Below, piece after piece: positions 43,598 to 53,079 of a stretch of 64,000 bases of DNA. Origin of the DNA: Rhodococcus sp. IEGM 1381. GTDB taxonomy: Bacteria; Actinomycetota; Actinomycetes; Mycobacteriales; Mycobacteriaceae. The stretch spans positions 62,001 through 126,000 of the forward strand of contig NZ_JASHKQ010000001.1 of NCBI RefSeq assembly GCF_030056795.1, given 5' to 3'. Within the stretch, counting starts at the first letter, position 1. Each line of letters begins with the position of its first letter. The position numbers and the translations under genes are program-made. The notes under the pieces are model-generated. The model saw only the letters and a list, made by a program, of their open reading frames with translations, did no database searches and had not been told where the DNA came from.

Positions 43598-44458
43598 ATG
43601 CCCGCCGGACGCTTCGCCCCCAGTCCCTCGGGCGATTTGCATCTCGGCAATCTACGAACTGCACTCCTGGCCTGGCTTTTCGCCCGCTCCACCGAACGAC
43701 GGTTCGTCATGCGCGTCGAGGATCTCGATCGCGTGAAAACCGGATCCGAGCAGCGCCAACTCGAGGACCTCGCCGCCATCGGTATCGACTGGGACGGGCC
43801 GATCATGCGGCAATCCGAGCGTCGGGAAATCTACGACGCCACGATTCGCACGCTCACCGCAGCCGGGATGACGTACGAATGTTTCTGCACGCGTCGGGAA
43901 ATCCTCCAGGCCGCATCCGCCCCACATGCTCCCGACAGCGCGTATCCCGGCACCTGCAGAAATCTGACCGCTGACGAGAAAGCGGCGAAGGACCGCCCAC
44001 CGGCCATTCGATTGCGTTCACAGGTAACCGAATTCACCATCGTCGACCAGCTGCACGGCCTGTTTCGAGGCCAGGTCGACGACTTCGTCCTTCGCCGATC
44101 CGACGGTGTACCCGCCTACAACCTCGCCGTCGTCGTCGACGATGGCGCGCAAGGCGTCGACCAGATCGTGCGCGGCGACGACCTTCTCACCTCCGCCCCG
44201 CGGCAGGGCTACCTCGCTCAACTCCTGGGCCTGACCCCCGCGACGTACGTCCACGTGCCCCTCGCTCTGAACGTCGAAGGTAAGCGGCTGGCCAAACGGG
44301 ACGGCGCGGTGACGCTGCGCGAACGACCCGATGCGTGGGCGCTCATCACCACTTCCCTCGGTGTGCCGAACGTAAAGAACGCCGAGGAACTGCTGGAGCG
44401 GTGGAAGCCGACGCAGGTGCCACGCGAACCGTGGGTGTTCGACCCCTCAAAAATCTGA
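43598..44458 (+). CDS. gluQ: Glutamyl-Q tRNA(Asp) synthetase
   Basis: Truncated glutamyl-tRNA-synthetase-like enzyme that attaches glutamate to queuosine in tRNA(Asp). The 286 residues have the HIGH-like motif SGDLHLGNLRTALLAW, the acidic RVEDLDRVK, a zinc site (CFCTRRE and YPGTCRN) and the KMSKS-like KRLAKRDGAVT. No anticodon-binding domain follows, which separates it from GltX. Its presence implies queuosine-containing tRNA in this organism, in agreement with yhhQ and tgt in the same window. Confidence 0.92.
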   Translation: MPAGRFAPSPSGDLHLGNLRTALLAWLFARSTERRFVMRVEDLDRVKTGSEQRQLEDLAAIGIDWDGPIMRQSERREIYDATIRTLTAAGMTYECFCTRREILQAASAPHAPDSAYPGTCRNLTADEKAAKDRPPAIRLRSQVTEFTIVDQLHGLFRGQVDDFVLRRSDGVPAYNLAVVVDDGAQGVDQIVRGDDLLTSAPRQGYLAQLLGLTPATYVHVPLALNVEGKRLAKRDGAVTLRERPDAWALITTSLGVPNVKNAEELLERWKPTQVPREPWVFDPSKI

Positions 44459-44561
44459 CCGTCCTATCGATCGAGATCACGTTGCAACGCGACGGGACCC
44501 AACTCGGGATCAATCGGACGTGCAGTGACCGCGACAACTCTTCCCGAGGGAGAAGGACGCA

Positions 44562-45427
44562 ATGACCTCAGGCGGTTACGACCCCGACAAGGATCCACAG
44601 AACCCCGGTGGTTATCCCCCGCCGCAGGGCGGCTACCCACCCCCTGCGCAGGGCAACTACCCACCCCCCCCGGCAACTACCCACCCCCTGCGCAGGGCAA
44701 TTACCCACCCCCCGGCAACTACCCGCCTCCTCCCGGCGACTATCCCCAGCAAGGCGGCTACCCACCTCCCCCACAGGGCAACTACCCGCCGCCTCCGTCG
44801 TTCGGTAACTCACCGATGCCGACGCAGCTGTCCGTGGGAACGGCCATCGGCTACGGCTTCGAGAAGTTCAAGCAGAACGCACTCGTCTGGATCGGCATAG
44901 TCCTGATCGCCGCGATCATCCAGGGCGTACTGAACTTCGTTCTGAGCTCCGACAGCATCGTCCTCAGTCTGGTCTTCAGCATCATCGTCGGAGTCGTCGC
45001 GCTCCTCATTCAAGCGGCACTCGTCCGCGGTGCTCTGCACGAGGTGGACGGGATCAAGCCCGCGTTCGGGTCCTTTTTCCAGTTCGGCAATGTTGCCGCC
45101 GTCGTCATCGCCGGAATCCTCGTCGGCATTGCAACCAGCATCGGCTTCGTCCTGCTGATCATCCCCGGCATCGTCATCACGTTCTTCACGTGGTGGACCT
45201 TCCAGTTCGTCATCGACCGCGGCGACGAACCCATCCCCGCCATCAAGGCCAGCGCGCAGGCGATCGCGTCCAACGGTGGGACGATCTTCGTGCTCGCGCT
45301 CGCCCTGTTCGGCCTCAATGTCGTCGGGTTCTTGCTCATCGGCATCGGCCTGCTGGTGACCATTCCGATCACGATCATCGCCGGTACCTACGCCTACCGC
45401 GTCACGGTGCGTGGCCACGTCGCCTGA
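44562..45427 (+). CDS. Proline-rich membrane protein, frame broken in a C-run
   Basis: ATG at 44562 (GGAGAAGGA upstream) starts a Gly-Tyr-Pro-Pro repeat region (GGYPPP, GNYPPP). At about 44664-44671 a run of eight C shifts the frame; the continuation (GNYPPPAQGNYPPP, PMPTQLSVGTAIGYGFEKFK) lies in the next frame up to 45427. An equivalent later repeat unit has six C, which would keep frame, so the gene should be intact with 6 or 9 C. The rest, about 210 residues, has four to five membrane helices and resembles DUF975-like glycerophosphoryl-membrane-type proteins of actinobacteria. Repeat slippage or a sequencing error are both possible. Confidence 0.75.
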
Positions 45428-45442
45428 CCTGTAATCCGCCTC

Positions 45443-45481
45443 GATGGGCGCGCATCCCTCACCCGGGGATTCGCGCCCATC
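45443..45481 (+). terminator. Terminator before yhhQ
   Basis: GATGGGCGCG (45443-45452) and CGCGCCCATC (45472-45481) pair perfectly; the 19-base loop contains a second short stem (ATCCC and GGGAT). It follows the proline-rich protein stop by 15 bases. Confidence 0.8.
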
Positions 45482-45506
45482 GTCGTCTCGGTGCTTGGAT
45501 TCACAG

Positions 45507-46250
45507 GTGACTACTACCGAACACACCGCCGCCAACGGCGGCACCGAGTCTGGGCAGGCCACGTTCGCTCACATCAGCAAGGGCTACTACGCCCCCATCG
45601 TCGCGCTCTTCGTGGCGACGCTGCTGATCTCGAACGTGGCCGCCAGCAAAGGTGTCGCCTTCTTCGCCTCGTCCGACGTCATGCTCGGACCGTTCCAAAT
45701 CCTGCCGATCAATACCGACGGCGCATTCTTTCTGTTCCCCCTCGCCTACATCCTCGGGGACGTGCTCAGCGAGGTCTACGGCTTCAAAGCCACGCGCCGC
45801 GCGATCTATCTCGGTTTCGGCTCCCTGCTGCTCACCTCCGTGTGCTTCTGGATCGCCATCGAACTTCCCGCCGCCTCGTTCTACGAGAACCAGGCCGCGC
45901 TCGAAAGCGTCGTCGGCGTCGTTCCCCGACTGGTCCTCGCCGGCCTCGCCGGCTACACCGTCGGGCAGCTCCTCAACTCCGTCGTGCTGGTCAAGATCAA
46001 GGAACGCACCAAGGAAAAGCACCTGTGGGCGCGACTGATCGGGTCGACCATAGTGGGCGAATTCTTCGACACCCTGATCTTCTGCTCCATAGCCGCCGGC
46101 GTCATCGGCATCAGCACGTGGACCGACTTCATCAACTACGTCATCGTCGGATTCCTGTGGAAGACACTGGCCGAGATCATCGTCATGCCGATCACGTACC
46201 GCGTCATCTCGTACATCAAGAAGCGCGAGCCGTCGTACCAGGATGGCTAG
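45507..46250 (+). CDS. yhhQ: Queuosine precursor transporter (YhhQ family)
   Basis: A 247-residue membrane protein with about six helices: VALFVATLLISNVAASKGVA, FLFPLAYILGDVLSEVYGFK (typical motif of the family), ELPAASFYENQAAL, and IGSTIVGEFFDTLIFCSIAA. YhhQ proteins import preQ0, preQ1 or queuine. GTG at 45507 has a weak ribosome site; it overlaps no upstream gene. Its TAG stop shares the bases CTAG (46247-46250) with the convergent PaaX stop. Works with tgt to put queuosine in tRNA. Confidence 0.9.
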   Translation: MTTTEHTAANGGTESGQATFAHISKGYYAPIVALFVATLLISNVAASKGVAFFASSDVMLGPFQILPINTDGAFFLFPLAYILGDVLSEVYGFKATRRAIYLGFGSLLLTSVCFWIAIELPAASFYENQAALESVVGVVPRLVLAGLAGYTVGQLLNSVVLVKIKERTKEKHLWARLIGSTIVGEFFDTLIFCSIAAGVIGISTWTDFINYVIVGFLWKTLAEIIVMPITYRVISYIKKREPSYQDG

Positions 46251-47083
46251 GACGCGACCCATTCCATACTGAGGTCGAAGTAACGCTCCCGGGCCGTCTC
46301 GAACGTGGCGACGGCCCGGGTGCCCGGCCAGTCGTTCGGCGTCATGGACGGCGGAAGACCAGGGTCGATGTAGGGAATGACGCGCCATTCGTCGAGCAAC
46401 GGAACGAACGTGACAAACGCGTCGCGGGAATTCCGAGCCGGGGACCCGCCGTCGAAGGCGTCGAGAAATGCCCGATGACGATCGGCGATGCCGGCCAGAT
46501 CCCACCACAGCGCCGCACTGTCACGCAGCGTGGCGGGAGTCGCGATCTCGGACGCGACGAACGTCGTGACGTACTTCGACAATTCCAACGCGTCGACGAT
46601 GGCACCGGCCTCGTCCGCGAGGTATTCGGGTGCGATCCACAGACCAGGTGAGACTGTGCCGCAGCCTATTCCGGTGAGCCGACGCCGAAGTTGGTGTCGC
46701 GCTGCACGTTGCGTCTCGGGGATGGTGAACGAGATCAACCGAAACGGATCGCCATCGGCCATCCGCCGGAAACCGAAGATCCGGCCGTCCCCGCGCGCGA
46801 ACATCGCGTCGGCCTGCTCGGTGATGCGATAGCCGGTGCGACCCGCACGATTACCGGATTCGACGACGCCCTTCTTCTTCAACCTGGCCACCGCAATGCG
46901 CGTGCTCTCCGGTGGCACCCCGAGCGCGTCCATCCACACGACAAAATCGGCGATGGCGAACCACCCTCCGAGCGGTCGAACGTAGGCCCCGAGCACTGTG
47001 CGCACGAGTGAGGTGGCGCTGCCCGGACGAGAGTCGAAGTCGTCGAGGATGGCCCCGGCGGTGCTAGGTGCGGAGTTCGTCAC
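46247..47083 (-). CDS. PaaX-family transcriptional regulator
   Basis: A 278-residue regulator: N-terminal winged helix (VRTVLGAYVRPLGGWFAIAD, TRIAVARLKKKGVVESG), then the PaaX middle and C-terminal domains (GCGTVSPGLWIAPEYLADEA, REAF-like segments). PaaX-type proteins often repress aromatic catabolism in response to acyl-CoA ligands. GTG start at 47083 overlaps the 3' end of kynU by 20 bases, so it belongs to the kyn operon and may regulate tryptophan breakdown. Confidence 0.85.
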   Translation of the reverse strand: MTNSAPSTAGAILDDFDSRPGSATSLVRTVLGAYVRPLGGWFAIADFVVWMDALGVPPESTRIAVARLKKKGVVESGNRAGRTGYRITEQADAMFARGDGRIFGFRRMADGDPFRLISFTIPETQRAARHQLRRRLTGIGCGTVSPGLWIAPEYLADEAGAIVDALELSKYVTTFVASEIATPATLRDSAALWWDLAGIADRHRAFLDAFDGGSPARNSRDAFVTFVPLLDEWRVIPYIDPGLPPSMTPNDWPGTRAVATFETARERYFDLSMEWVAS

Positions 47084-48275
47084 GGATCGCCACGATTCCC
47101 AGATACACCTCTCGGTACGAGGTGCTCAGTGGGCTCAATCCCAGGCGAATACCCTGAGGCGCGCGGTAATCCGGGATGACACCCTGCTCCCACAGACGAG
47201 CGGTGATCGCCTTGAACTCGGGATGGTCGATGGTGACGTGACCGCCGCGTCGATTCGGATCCTCCGGCGAGGCGATCTCGACCCCGAGCGGAACCAGCAT
47301 CTCTCGGACGAGCTCGAGGGCGTATTCGGTCAGTGCAACGGACTTCGCACGTATCGCGTCCATCCCCACCTCGGCAATCATCTCGATGGTGTCCTGCATC
47401 GCGATCATGCCGAACACCGACGGCGTACCGCTGATGACGCGTCGAATACCCTGTGCCGGAACGTAACCCTGCGCCATCTCGAACGGATCGGCCCGGCCCA
47501 TCCACCCCCAGATCGGTTGGACGAAATCGTCCAGAAGATCACCCCGCACATACGCGAAGGCCGGCGATCCCGGGCCTCCGTTGAGGTACTTGTAGGTGCA
47601 CCCGACGGCCAGATCCACTCCCCAGGAATCGAATTCCATCGGCACCGACCCGACGGAGTGACACACATCCAGCAGCATCAGCGCGCCGGCCGCGTGCGCG
47701 ATACGCGTCGCCTCGGCCACGTCGACGAGGAAGCCAGATCGGTAGGCGACGTGGGTGATCACCACCAAGGCGGTGTTCTCCCCCACCACCTCGGCGAGTT
47801 GTTCCGGTTCGATACCACCGCGGCGGTCCGTCTCGATCCATCGCAGAGTCATATTCGATTCGGCCGCAATGCCTTCGAGCAAGTATCGGTCGGTCGGAAA
47901 GTTGTCACGGTCGATGACGATCTCGGTGCGGCCAGGCCGCATGGCGATCGCTGCCCGTGCCAGCTTGTACAGCAGTACCGTCGTCGAATCGCCGATAGTG
48001 GTCTGGCCGGCCGCTGCCCCCAGGGTGGCGTCGGCCAGGGCGTCGCCGATGGTGACGGGGAGGTCGAACCACTGCTCGTCCCAGCCGCGGATGAGGCGTC
48101 CGCCCCAGGCCTGCGTCATGAAGGTGTTGATCCGTTCGACGCTCGCCTTGGTGGGCCGGCCCAGCGAGTTGCCGTCGAGATACGCGGTGATCGACGGGTC
48201 GTCACTACCGAGGAACTTGTCGCGATAGCTGCGGAGCGGGTCCTTGTTGTCGAGTTCGAGTGCACGTTCCATCAT
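47064..48275 (-). CDS. kynU: Kynureninase
   Basis: PLP enzyme cleaving kynurenine to anthranilate and alanine. The 403-residue sequence has YLDGNSLGRPTKASVERI near the start, the aspartate region LMLLDVCHSVGSVP, and the PLP lysine in GCTYKYLNGGPGSPAF. ATG at 48275 overlaps the kynA stop (ATGA). Partner kynA makes N-formylkynurenine; no kynurenine formamidase gene is next to them. Confidence 0.93.
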   Translation of the reverse strand: MMERALELDNKDPLRSYRDKFLGSDDPSITAYLDGNSLGRPTKASVERINTFMTQAWGGRLIRGWDEQWFDLPVTIGDALADATLGAAAGQTTIGDSTTVLLYKLARAAIAMRPGRTEIVIDRDNFPTDRYLLEGIAAESNMTLRWIETDRRGGIEPEQLAEVVGENTALVVITHVAYRSGFLVDVAEATRIAHAAGALMLLDVCHSVGSVPMEFDSWGVDLAVGCTYKYLNGGPGSPAFAYVRGDLLDDFVQPIWGWMGRADPFEMAQGYVPAQGIRRVISGTPSVFGMIAMQDTIEMIAEVGMDAIRAKSVALTEYALELVREMLVPLGVEIASPEDPNRRGGHVTIDHPEFKAITARLWEQGVIPDYRAPQGIRLGLSPLSTSYREVYLGIVAIRDELRT

Positions 48276-49126
48276 CGTCCGATTTCCGTTCTCACAGCGA
48301 GTAATTCGGGGAAGAAGGTGAGTTCGAGTGCCTTCTGCAGGAATCCGACGCCGCTCGACCCTCCGGTTCCGCTCTTCATTCCGATGGTTCGCAACACCGT
48401 GCGCATGTGGCGGAAGCGCCAGAGCTGGAAGTTCTCCTCCAAGTCAACGAGCTCCTCGAATGCCTCGTACACCGCCCAATGTTCGGTGTGGTTCTCGTAG
48501 ACGAACTTGATCAGCGGCATCAAGTCCTCGTTGAACGTGTATGCCGTCGTGACGTCACGGTCGAGGGCCGATGCCGGTACGTCGTACCCCTGCCGCGCCA
48601 GAGACTGCCAGAAGGCGTCGTACAGGCTCGGCTCGTGCAGCAGGGTCGAAAGCAGCTCATGCGCAGCCGGATCCGACTCGAAGACCTTCAGCATGCCCGC
48701 ATTCTTGTTTCCGAGTACGAACTCCACCGCCCGGTACTGGTACGACTGGAACCCCGACGAGTTGCCGAGGAAGTCGCGGAACTGCGAGTACTCCGTCGGG
48801 GTGAGTGTGGCCAGCACCGACCACTGCTCGGTCAGCGTCTTCTGAATGTGCTTGACCCGGGCCACGCATTTGAGCGCGGTGCCGATGTCGTCGGCATCGA
48901 GGGCCGCCCGCGCGGCCAGCGTCTCGTGCAGCACCAGCTTGAGCCACAGCTCGGTGGTCTGGTGCTGGATGATGAACAGCAGTTCGTCGCGATGCTCCGG
49001 GGTGCTCACCGGCTTTTGGGCGCTTAGCAACGTGTCGAGGTCCAGGTACGAGCCGTAGCTCATGCGGTCACTGAAGTCGGTGACGACAGTCTTCTCTATC
49101 GAGCGAGTATTCGCTTCGACGCTCAT
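48272..49126 (-). CDS. kynA: Tryptophan 2,3-dioxygenase
   Basis: Heme enzyme that opens the tryptophan indole ring to N-formylkynurenine. The 284 residues include MSYGSYLDLDTLLSAQ, FIIQHQTTELWLKLVLHE with the substrate-side His, SSGFQSYQYRAVEFVLGN, and the proximal heme His in RFRHMRTVLRTIGMKSGTGG. Translationally coupled to kynU. First gene of the operon kynA-kynU-paaX. Confidence 0.94.
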   Translation of the reverse strand: MSVEANTRSIEKTVVTDFSDRMSYGSYLDLDTLLSAQKPVSTPEHRDELLFIIQHQTTELWLKLVLHETLAARAALDADDIGTALKCVARVKHIQKTLTEQWSVLATLTPTEYSQFRDFLGNSSGFQSYQYRAVEFVLGNKNAGMLKVFESDPAAHELLSTLLHEPSLYDAFWQSLARQGYDVPASALDRDVTTAYTFNEDLMPLIKFVYENHTEHWAVYEAFEELVDLEENFQLWRFRHMRTVLRTIGMKSGTGGSSGVGFLQKALELTFFPELLAVRTEIGR

Positions 49127-49200
49127 GGATCGTCCTCGAGGTGGTGGGCTGGTGCGGCCAGCGTATTACATAAATGTGCCGACCGCTAGATATCCGTAAG

Positions 49201-50511
49201 CTATCGAATGCCGCGGATCCGCACTGCGCCGATCAGTGCAGCGATACTGACCAGGGACACCGCGAGGATGTAGTAGCCCGGGGACACCGCTTGTCCTGTC
49301 GCGGCAACCAGAGCGGCCGCGATGGTCGGGGTGAATCCACCGAAGATCGCCGTGGTGACGTTGTATCCGAACGACAGTCCGGTGGCCCGCGAATGGACCG
49401 GGAACGCGTCGGACATCACCGACGGCAGCGCGCCGAAGTAGAGCGCCTTCAACAAACCCAGAATCGTCATGACGAGAGCGAGCGTGAGGAACGACGGCAC
49501 CGCGATGAGCCACATGAACAGCGGAACGACGCTCACGCCGATCGCAATTGCCGACGGCAACATGATCTTGATGCGACCGACCTTGTCGGACAGCTGACCG
49601 ACGAACGGCGTCACCACGGTCAGGATCACACCGGTGATCATCAGTGCGACGAACGAGAGCGAGTTGTTCAGTCCCAGTTGCTTGATGCCGAAGGTCGGCA
49701 GGTATTGCAGAATGAAGTTGAGCGCGGTGGACACCACCAGCACACCGCCGGCAATGAGGATGCCTCCCCATTGGTTCTTGAACAGATCGCGCACAGGCGA
49801 TGTCGGCACGTCCGACGTGGCGACGACAGCCGGTGATTCGTCGACGTGCCGGCGAATGAACCATCCGACCGGGCCCACCATGAGCCCGAAGATGAAGGGG
49901 ACGCGCCAGCCCCAATCGACCATGCTGGCCTCGGACAACACCGCGGTCAGTCCAGCTGCGAACGAGGCCGCCATCAGCGTTGCCAACCCCTGACTGGCGA
50001 ACTGGAAGCTGCCGAAGAATCCGCGGCGCTTGCCGTTCTGTTCGACGAGAAATGATGTGGCCGCGCCGAATTCGCCGCCTGCAGCGAATCCCTGGATCAG
50101 GCGCGCCACGATGATTCCGATGGGGGCGAGGATGCCGATGTCGTCGTAGTTGGGCATGAAGGCAATCAACGCGGTTCCGAGCACCATCAGGCGAATGCTC
50201 ATCACCAGGGCCTTCTTTCGCCCTTTCCGATCTGCGTAGGACCCGAGGATCAGTCCGCCGAGGGGGCGAATCAGATACGAGACTCCGAAGACTGCGAACG
50301 TCTGAACCAGTTGCACGCCGGGGTCGGCCGACGGAAAGAAGTTCTGTCCGATGTAGATGGCGAACAGCGCATAGATGGCGATGTCGAACCATTCGAGCGC
50401 GTTGCCGATGGTGGCGGCCGCGATGGCACGGACCGGATTCTTCACGGACACAACGGCTTCATCCGCGCCGTCGTCGCGATCGGGGGTTCGATGGACGTGT
50501 GCAGTGGACAT
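49201..50511 (-). CDS. MHS-family MFS transporter (metabolite:H+ symporter)
   Basis: A 436-residue protein with 12 hydrophobic segments. The start IGNALEWFDIAIYALFAIYI, SYLIRPLGGLILGSYADRKG and IIVARLIQGFAAGGEFGAAT are the signatures of the ProP/KgtP/ShiA (MHS) group. Located 20 bases after the M20 peptidase stop on the same strand, so likely co-transcribed and possibly importing a dipeptide or carboxylate that the peptidase acts on. Confidence 0.88.
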   Translation of the reverse strand: MSTAHVHRTPDRDDGADEAVVSVKNPVRAIAAATIGNALEWFDIAIYALFAIYIGQNFFPSADPGVQLVQTFAVFGVSYLIRPLGGLILGSYADRKGRKKALVMSIRLMVLGTALIAFMPNYDDIGILAPIGIIVARLIQGFAAGGEFGAATSFLVEQNGKRRGFFGSFQFASQGLATLMAASFAAGLTAVLSEASMVDWGWRVPFIFGLMVGPVGWFIRRHVDESPAVVATSDVPTSPVRDLFKNQWGGILIAGGVLVVSTALNFILQYLPTFGIKQLGLNNSLSFVALMITGVILTVVTPFVGQLSDKVGRIKIMLPSAIAIGVSVVPLFMWLIAVPSFLTLALVMTILGLLKALYFGALPSVMSDAFPVHSRATGLSFGYNVTTAIFGGFTPTIAAALVAATGQAVSPGYYILAVSLVSIAALIGAVRIRGIR

Positions 50512-50531
50512 GTCGGATTCTCCGGTGATGT

Positions 50532-51950
50532 TCAGGAGCGCGAGGCGCTGGCGGATTCGAGCGGTGCGTCATGACCACCGGCGACATTGCCGATGTCGTA
50601 AAACAGGCCGGCAGCCATCGCGAGACCTTCACGAGCGATGGAAGCGAGCATGTGCTCGTCGGGCGCGTGCTGACGGCATCCCGGGTAGGAGTGCGGCATC
50701 CAGACCGTCGGAATGCCGAGAGTGGCGGTGAACACGTGATTGGGCAGGGACCCACCGATGTTCGGCAGCACGGTCACCGGAGAACCGACGGTGCGCTCGA
50801 CCGACTCCGCGACCGTGCGGACCCAGCCATCGTTCGGATTCGTTCGGCTCGCGGGAAACGAGATGCCGAGTTCGACGGCGACCATCGAGTAGCCGTGCGC
50901 ATCGAGGTGGCGTCGTAGCCGCGCGTCGAGATCGTCGAGGTCGGTACCGACGACGTACCGCAGTTGCAGCCGTGCTCGCGCCTGGCCGGGGATCGCATTG
51001 ACCGGTTCGACGATGTTGCCTGCGCTCATGGCGATCACTTCGAGGGTGTTCCACCCGAAAACCCGCTCGGCGGGCGACAATTCGGTGGCCGACCAACCGG
51101 AGTCGACAACCGGATCGCCCGGAGTGCGGCCGACCTCGACGCCTCGCAGGGCCTCGAGGATGGCCCCCGGAATCTGCTCTGGCACCAGGCTGTCCAACAG
51201 AATGCGGCCGTGGCCGTCGACGAGCGTCCCGATGGCACCGGCCAAGGTGGTCGCCGGGTTGCGGAGCAGTCCACCCCAGTTGCCCGAGTGGTAGCCGCGC
51301 TCACGCAGGTCGACGACAAGGTCGAAGTCCACTCCCCCGCGGGCACCGAGAAACAGTGTCGGCGTCTGGGCATCGAGACGTGGTCCGTCCGACGCGATCA
51401 GCACGTCGGCGGTGAGTTTTTCGCGGTGGTCGGAAACGAATTGTTCGAGTCCGGGCGATCCGATCTCCTCCCCCGTCTCGAACAGGAGGGTCAGATTGAA
51501 CCCCAACGAGCCACGGGCGTCGAGGACGGTTCTGAGTGCGGCGAGGTTCACCAGATGCTGGCCCTTGTTGTCGGCGGTTCCTCGGCCGTAGAGCCGACCG
51601 TCCCGTTCGACGAGACTCCACGGCGACAAACCGTCCGACCAGTCCTCGGCCATGCCCAGAACCACATCGGCGTGGCCGTAACAGAGCACGGTCGGCAGAT
51701 CGGGGCTCTCGTGACGGGTGGCGATCAGAAAGGGACCACCGTCCGCGGCCGGGTTGGAGTGTGTCTCGACCGCACAGCCGAGCGCCTCGAGCCGCGGCAG
51801 GAGAAGATCCTGCAGATATGCCGACAACGCAACCCGTCCGGCCGCCGACTGGCTCTCCGAGGGAACGGACACGAGCTCGGACAGTTCGCGGTAGAACTCA
51901 CCCGAATCGTAGAAGTCCTGGGCCTTCGCGATCACATGCTCGCGTTTCAT
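50532..51950 (-). CDS. M20-family metallopeptidase
   Basis: A 472-residue dipeptidase-like enzyme: LCYGHADVVLGMAEDW holds the first zinc His-x-Asp pair, RLYGRGTADNKGQHLVNL the bridging Asp, LLFETGEEIGSPGLEQF the catalytic Glu pair, and the last ligand His lies in the HSYPGCRQHAPDEHML region. ARGGVDFDLVVDLRERGYHS begins the lid domain. Divergent from the LysR gene at 52129 and upstream of the MHS transporter. Substrate could be a dipeptide or N-acyl amino acid. Confidence 0.88.
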   Translation of the reverse strand: MKREHVIAKAQDFYDSGEFYRELSELVSVPSESQSAAGRVALSAYLQDLLLPRLEALGCAVETHSNPAADGGPFLIATRHESPDLPTVLCYGHADVVLGMAEDWSDGLSPWSLVERDGRLYGRGTADNKGQHLVNLAALRTVLDARGSLGFNLTLLFETGEEIGSPGLEQFVSDHREKLTADVLIASDGPRLDAQTPTLFLGARGGVDFDLVVDLRERGYHSGNWGGLLRNPATTLAGAIGTLVDGHGRILLDSLVPEQIPGAILEALRGVEVGRTPGDPVVDSGWSATELSPAERVFGWNTLEVIAMSAGNIVEPVNAIPGQARARLQLRYVVGTDLDDLDARLRRHLDAHGYSMVAVELGISFPASRTNPNDGWVRTVAESVERTVGSPVTVLPNIGGSLPNHVFTATLGIPTVWMPHSYPGCRQHAPDEHMLASIAREGLAMAAGLFYDIGNVAGGHDAPLESASASRS

Positions 51951-52073
51951 CGAATCTCCCTCGCCGTCGGCCCGGTGTTCGCCTGACAGTAGCGAGCCCG
52001 ATACCGTCTACACCATTGCCGATTGATGCTCCCTGCGTTGCCTCACAAGCAACGCTCGGACCGACAGAGGCTC

Positions 52074-52093
52074 GGTGACGATCACGTGTCACC
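52074..52093. promoter_or_regulatory. Palindrome between M20 and LysR genes
   Basis: GGTGAC (52074-52079) and GTCACC (52088-52093) are inverted repeats separated by 8 bases, about 35 bases before the LysR start. Candidate LysR operator controlling the divergent M20-MHS genes. Confidence 0.5.
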
Positions 52094-52128
52094 GCTGTGA
52101 CCGCGCTGTAAAAGAAGGAGCGATCTCG

Positions 52129-53022
52129 TTGCATTTGATGCCCTCTGCGCTCACGTACTTCTGCGAAGTAGCGAGAACGGGGTCCGTCACCGAGGCGGCC
52201 GCGGCGCAACACTTGGCTCCGTCAGCGGTCAGTAGGCAGATCGCCAAGCTCGAACGCGACGTCGGAGTGCCGCTCTTCGCACGCCATGCCCGTGGAATGA
52301 CGCTCACCGAAGCGGGCCATCGCCTCCTCGCCCACGCACGCCGACACGAAGTGGAGTCGTCGACCCTCATAGCCGAAATACGCAGCGCCGACGCCACCGA
52401 GCACGGCACCGTCACCGTTGCCTGCACCGAGGGATTCTCGCAGTCCGTGGTTCCACGGGCCATGGCGTCGGTCCACCGGACTCACCCCTCCGTCACGTTC
52501 ACCTTGGACGTGGTGGGGCGAGAGGAGGCGAGCCGACGGGTGGTGGACGCCCGAGCAGACGTCGCGATCACCTTCTCGCTCGGTCGCCGCACCGACGTGA
52601 CGGTCGAGCACTCCATCACGGTGCCCATCTGCGCCGTCGTCGCGCCCGGCCACCCCCTGACCGACCGAGACAGTGTCGATCTGACCGACATCTGCAACTT
52701 TCCCCTTGCGCTGTCGACCACCGGTTCGAGTCAACGCGAACTGTTCGACGCCGGCGTGCGACTGGAAGGACTGTCGCCGCACGTGGGCCTGCAGTGCGAG
52801 CGGCTGGCTCCGATCCTGGAGTTCGCACGATCGAGCGATGGCGTCGCACTCGTCAGTGACCTCGGCGGCGATCGCAAATCGGGCCTGACCTACATCCCGC
52901 TCTTACATCCGGTGTTCGCCCAACGTCGGGCCGAGATTCACACCATGCAGGGCCGACCGCCGTCACCACGCACGGTTGCCTTGATCGACGCGCTGACCGA
53001 CATTCTCGAGGCCGCGAAATAG
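52129..53022 (+). CDS. LysR-family transcriptional regulator
   Basis: About 297 residues: helix-turn-helix ALTYFCEVARTGSVTEAAAA, SAVSRQIAKLERDVGVPLFA, then the effector domain. Start TTG at 52129 is chosen because GAAGGAG lies 8 bases upstream; ATG at 52138 is close by. An earlier in-frame ATG would place the palindrome inside the gene. Divergent from the M20 peptidase-MHS transporter pair, its probable targets. Confidence 0.88.
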   Translation: MHLMPSALTYFCEVARTGSVTEAAAAQHLAPSAVSRQIAKLERDVGVPLFARHARGMTLTEAGHRLLAHARRHEVESSTLIAEIRSADATEHGTVTVACTEGFSQSVVPRAMASVHRTHPSVTFTLDVVGREEASRRVVDARADVAITFSLGRRTDVTVEHSITVPICAVVAPGHPLTDRDSVDLTDICNFPLALSTTGSSQRELFDAGVRLEGLSPHVGLQCERLAPILEFARSSDGVALVSDLGGDRKSGLTYIPLLHPVFAQRRAEIHTMQGRPPSPRTVALIDALTDILEAAK

Positions 53023-53079
53023 TGGAGGAACCTCGAACTGGCCTATCCTCGAAGTACCCGACTCGAGTGAGGAATCGCA

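Noticed and set aside
46998-48500. 500-codon plus-strand frame
   Set aside because: Antisense to kynU and kynA, both well supported.
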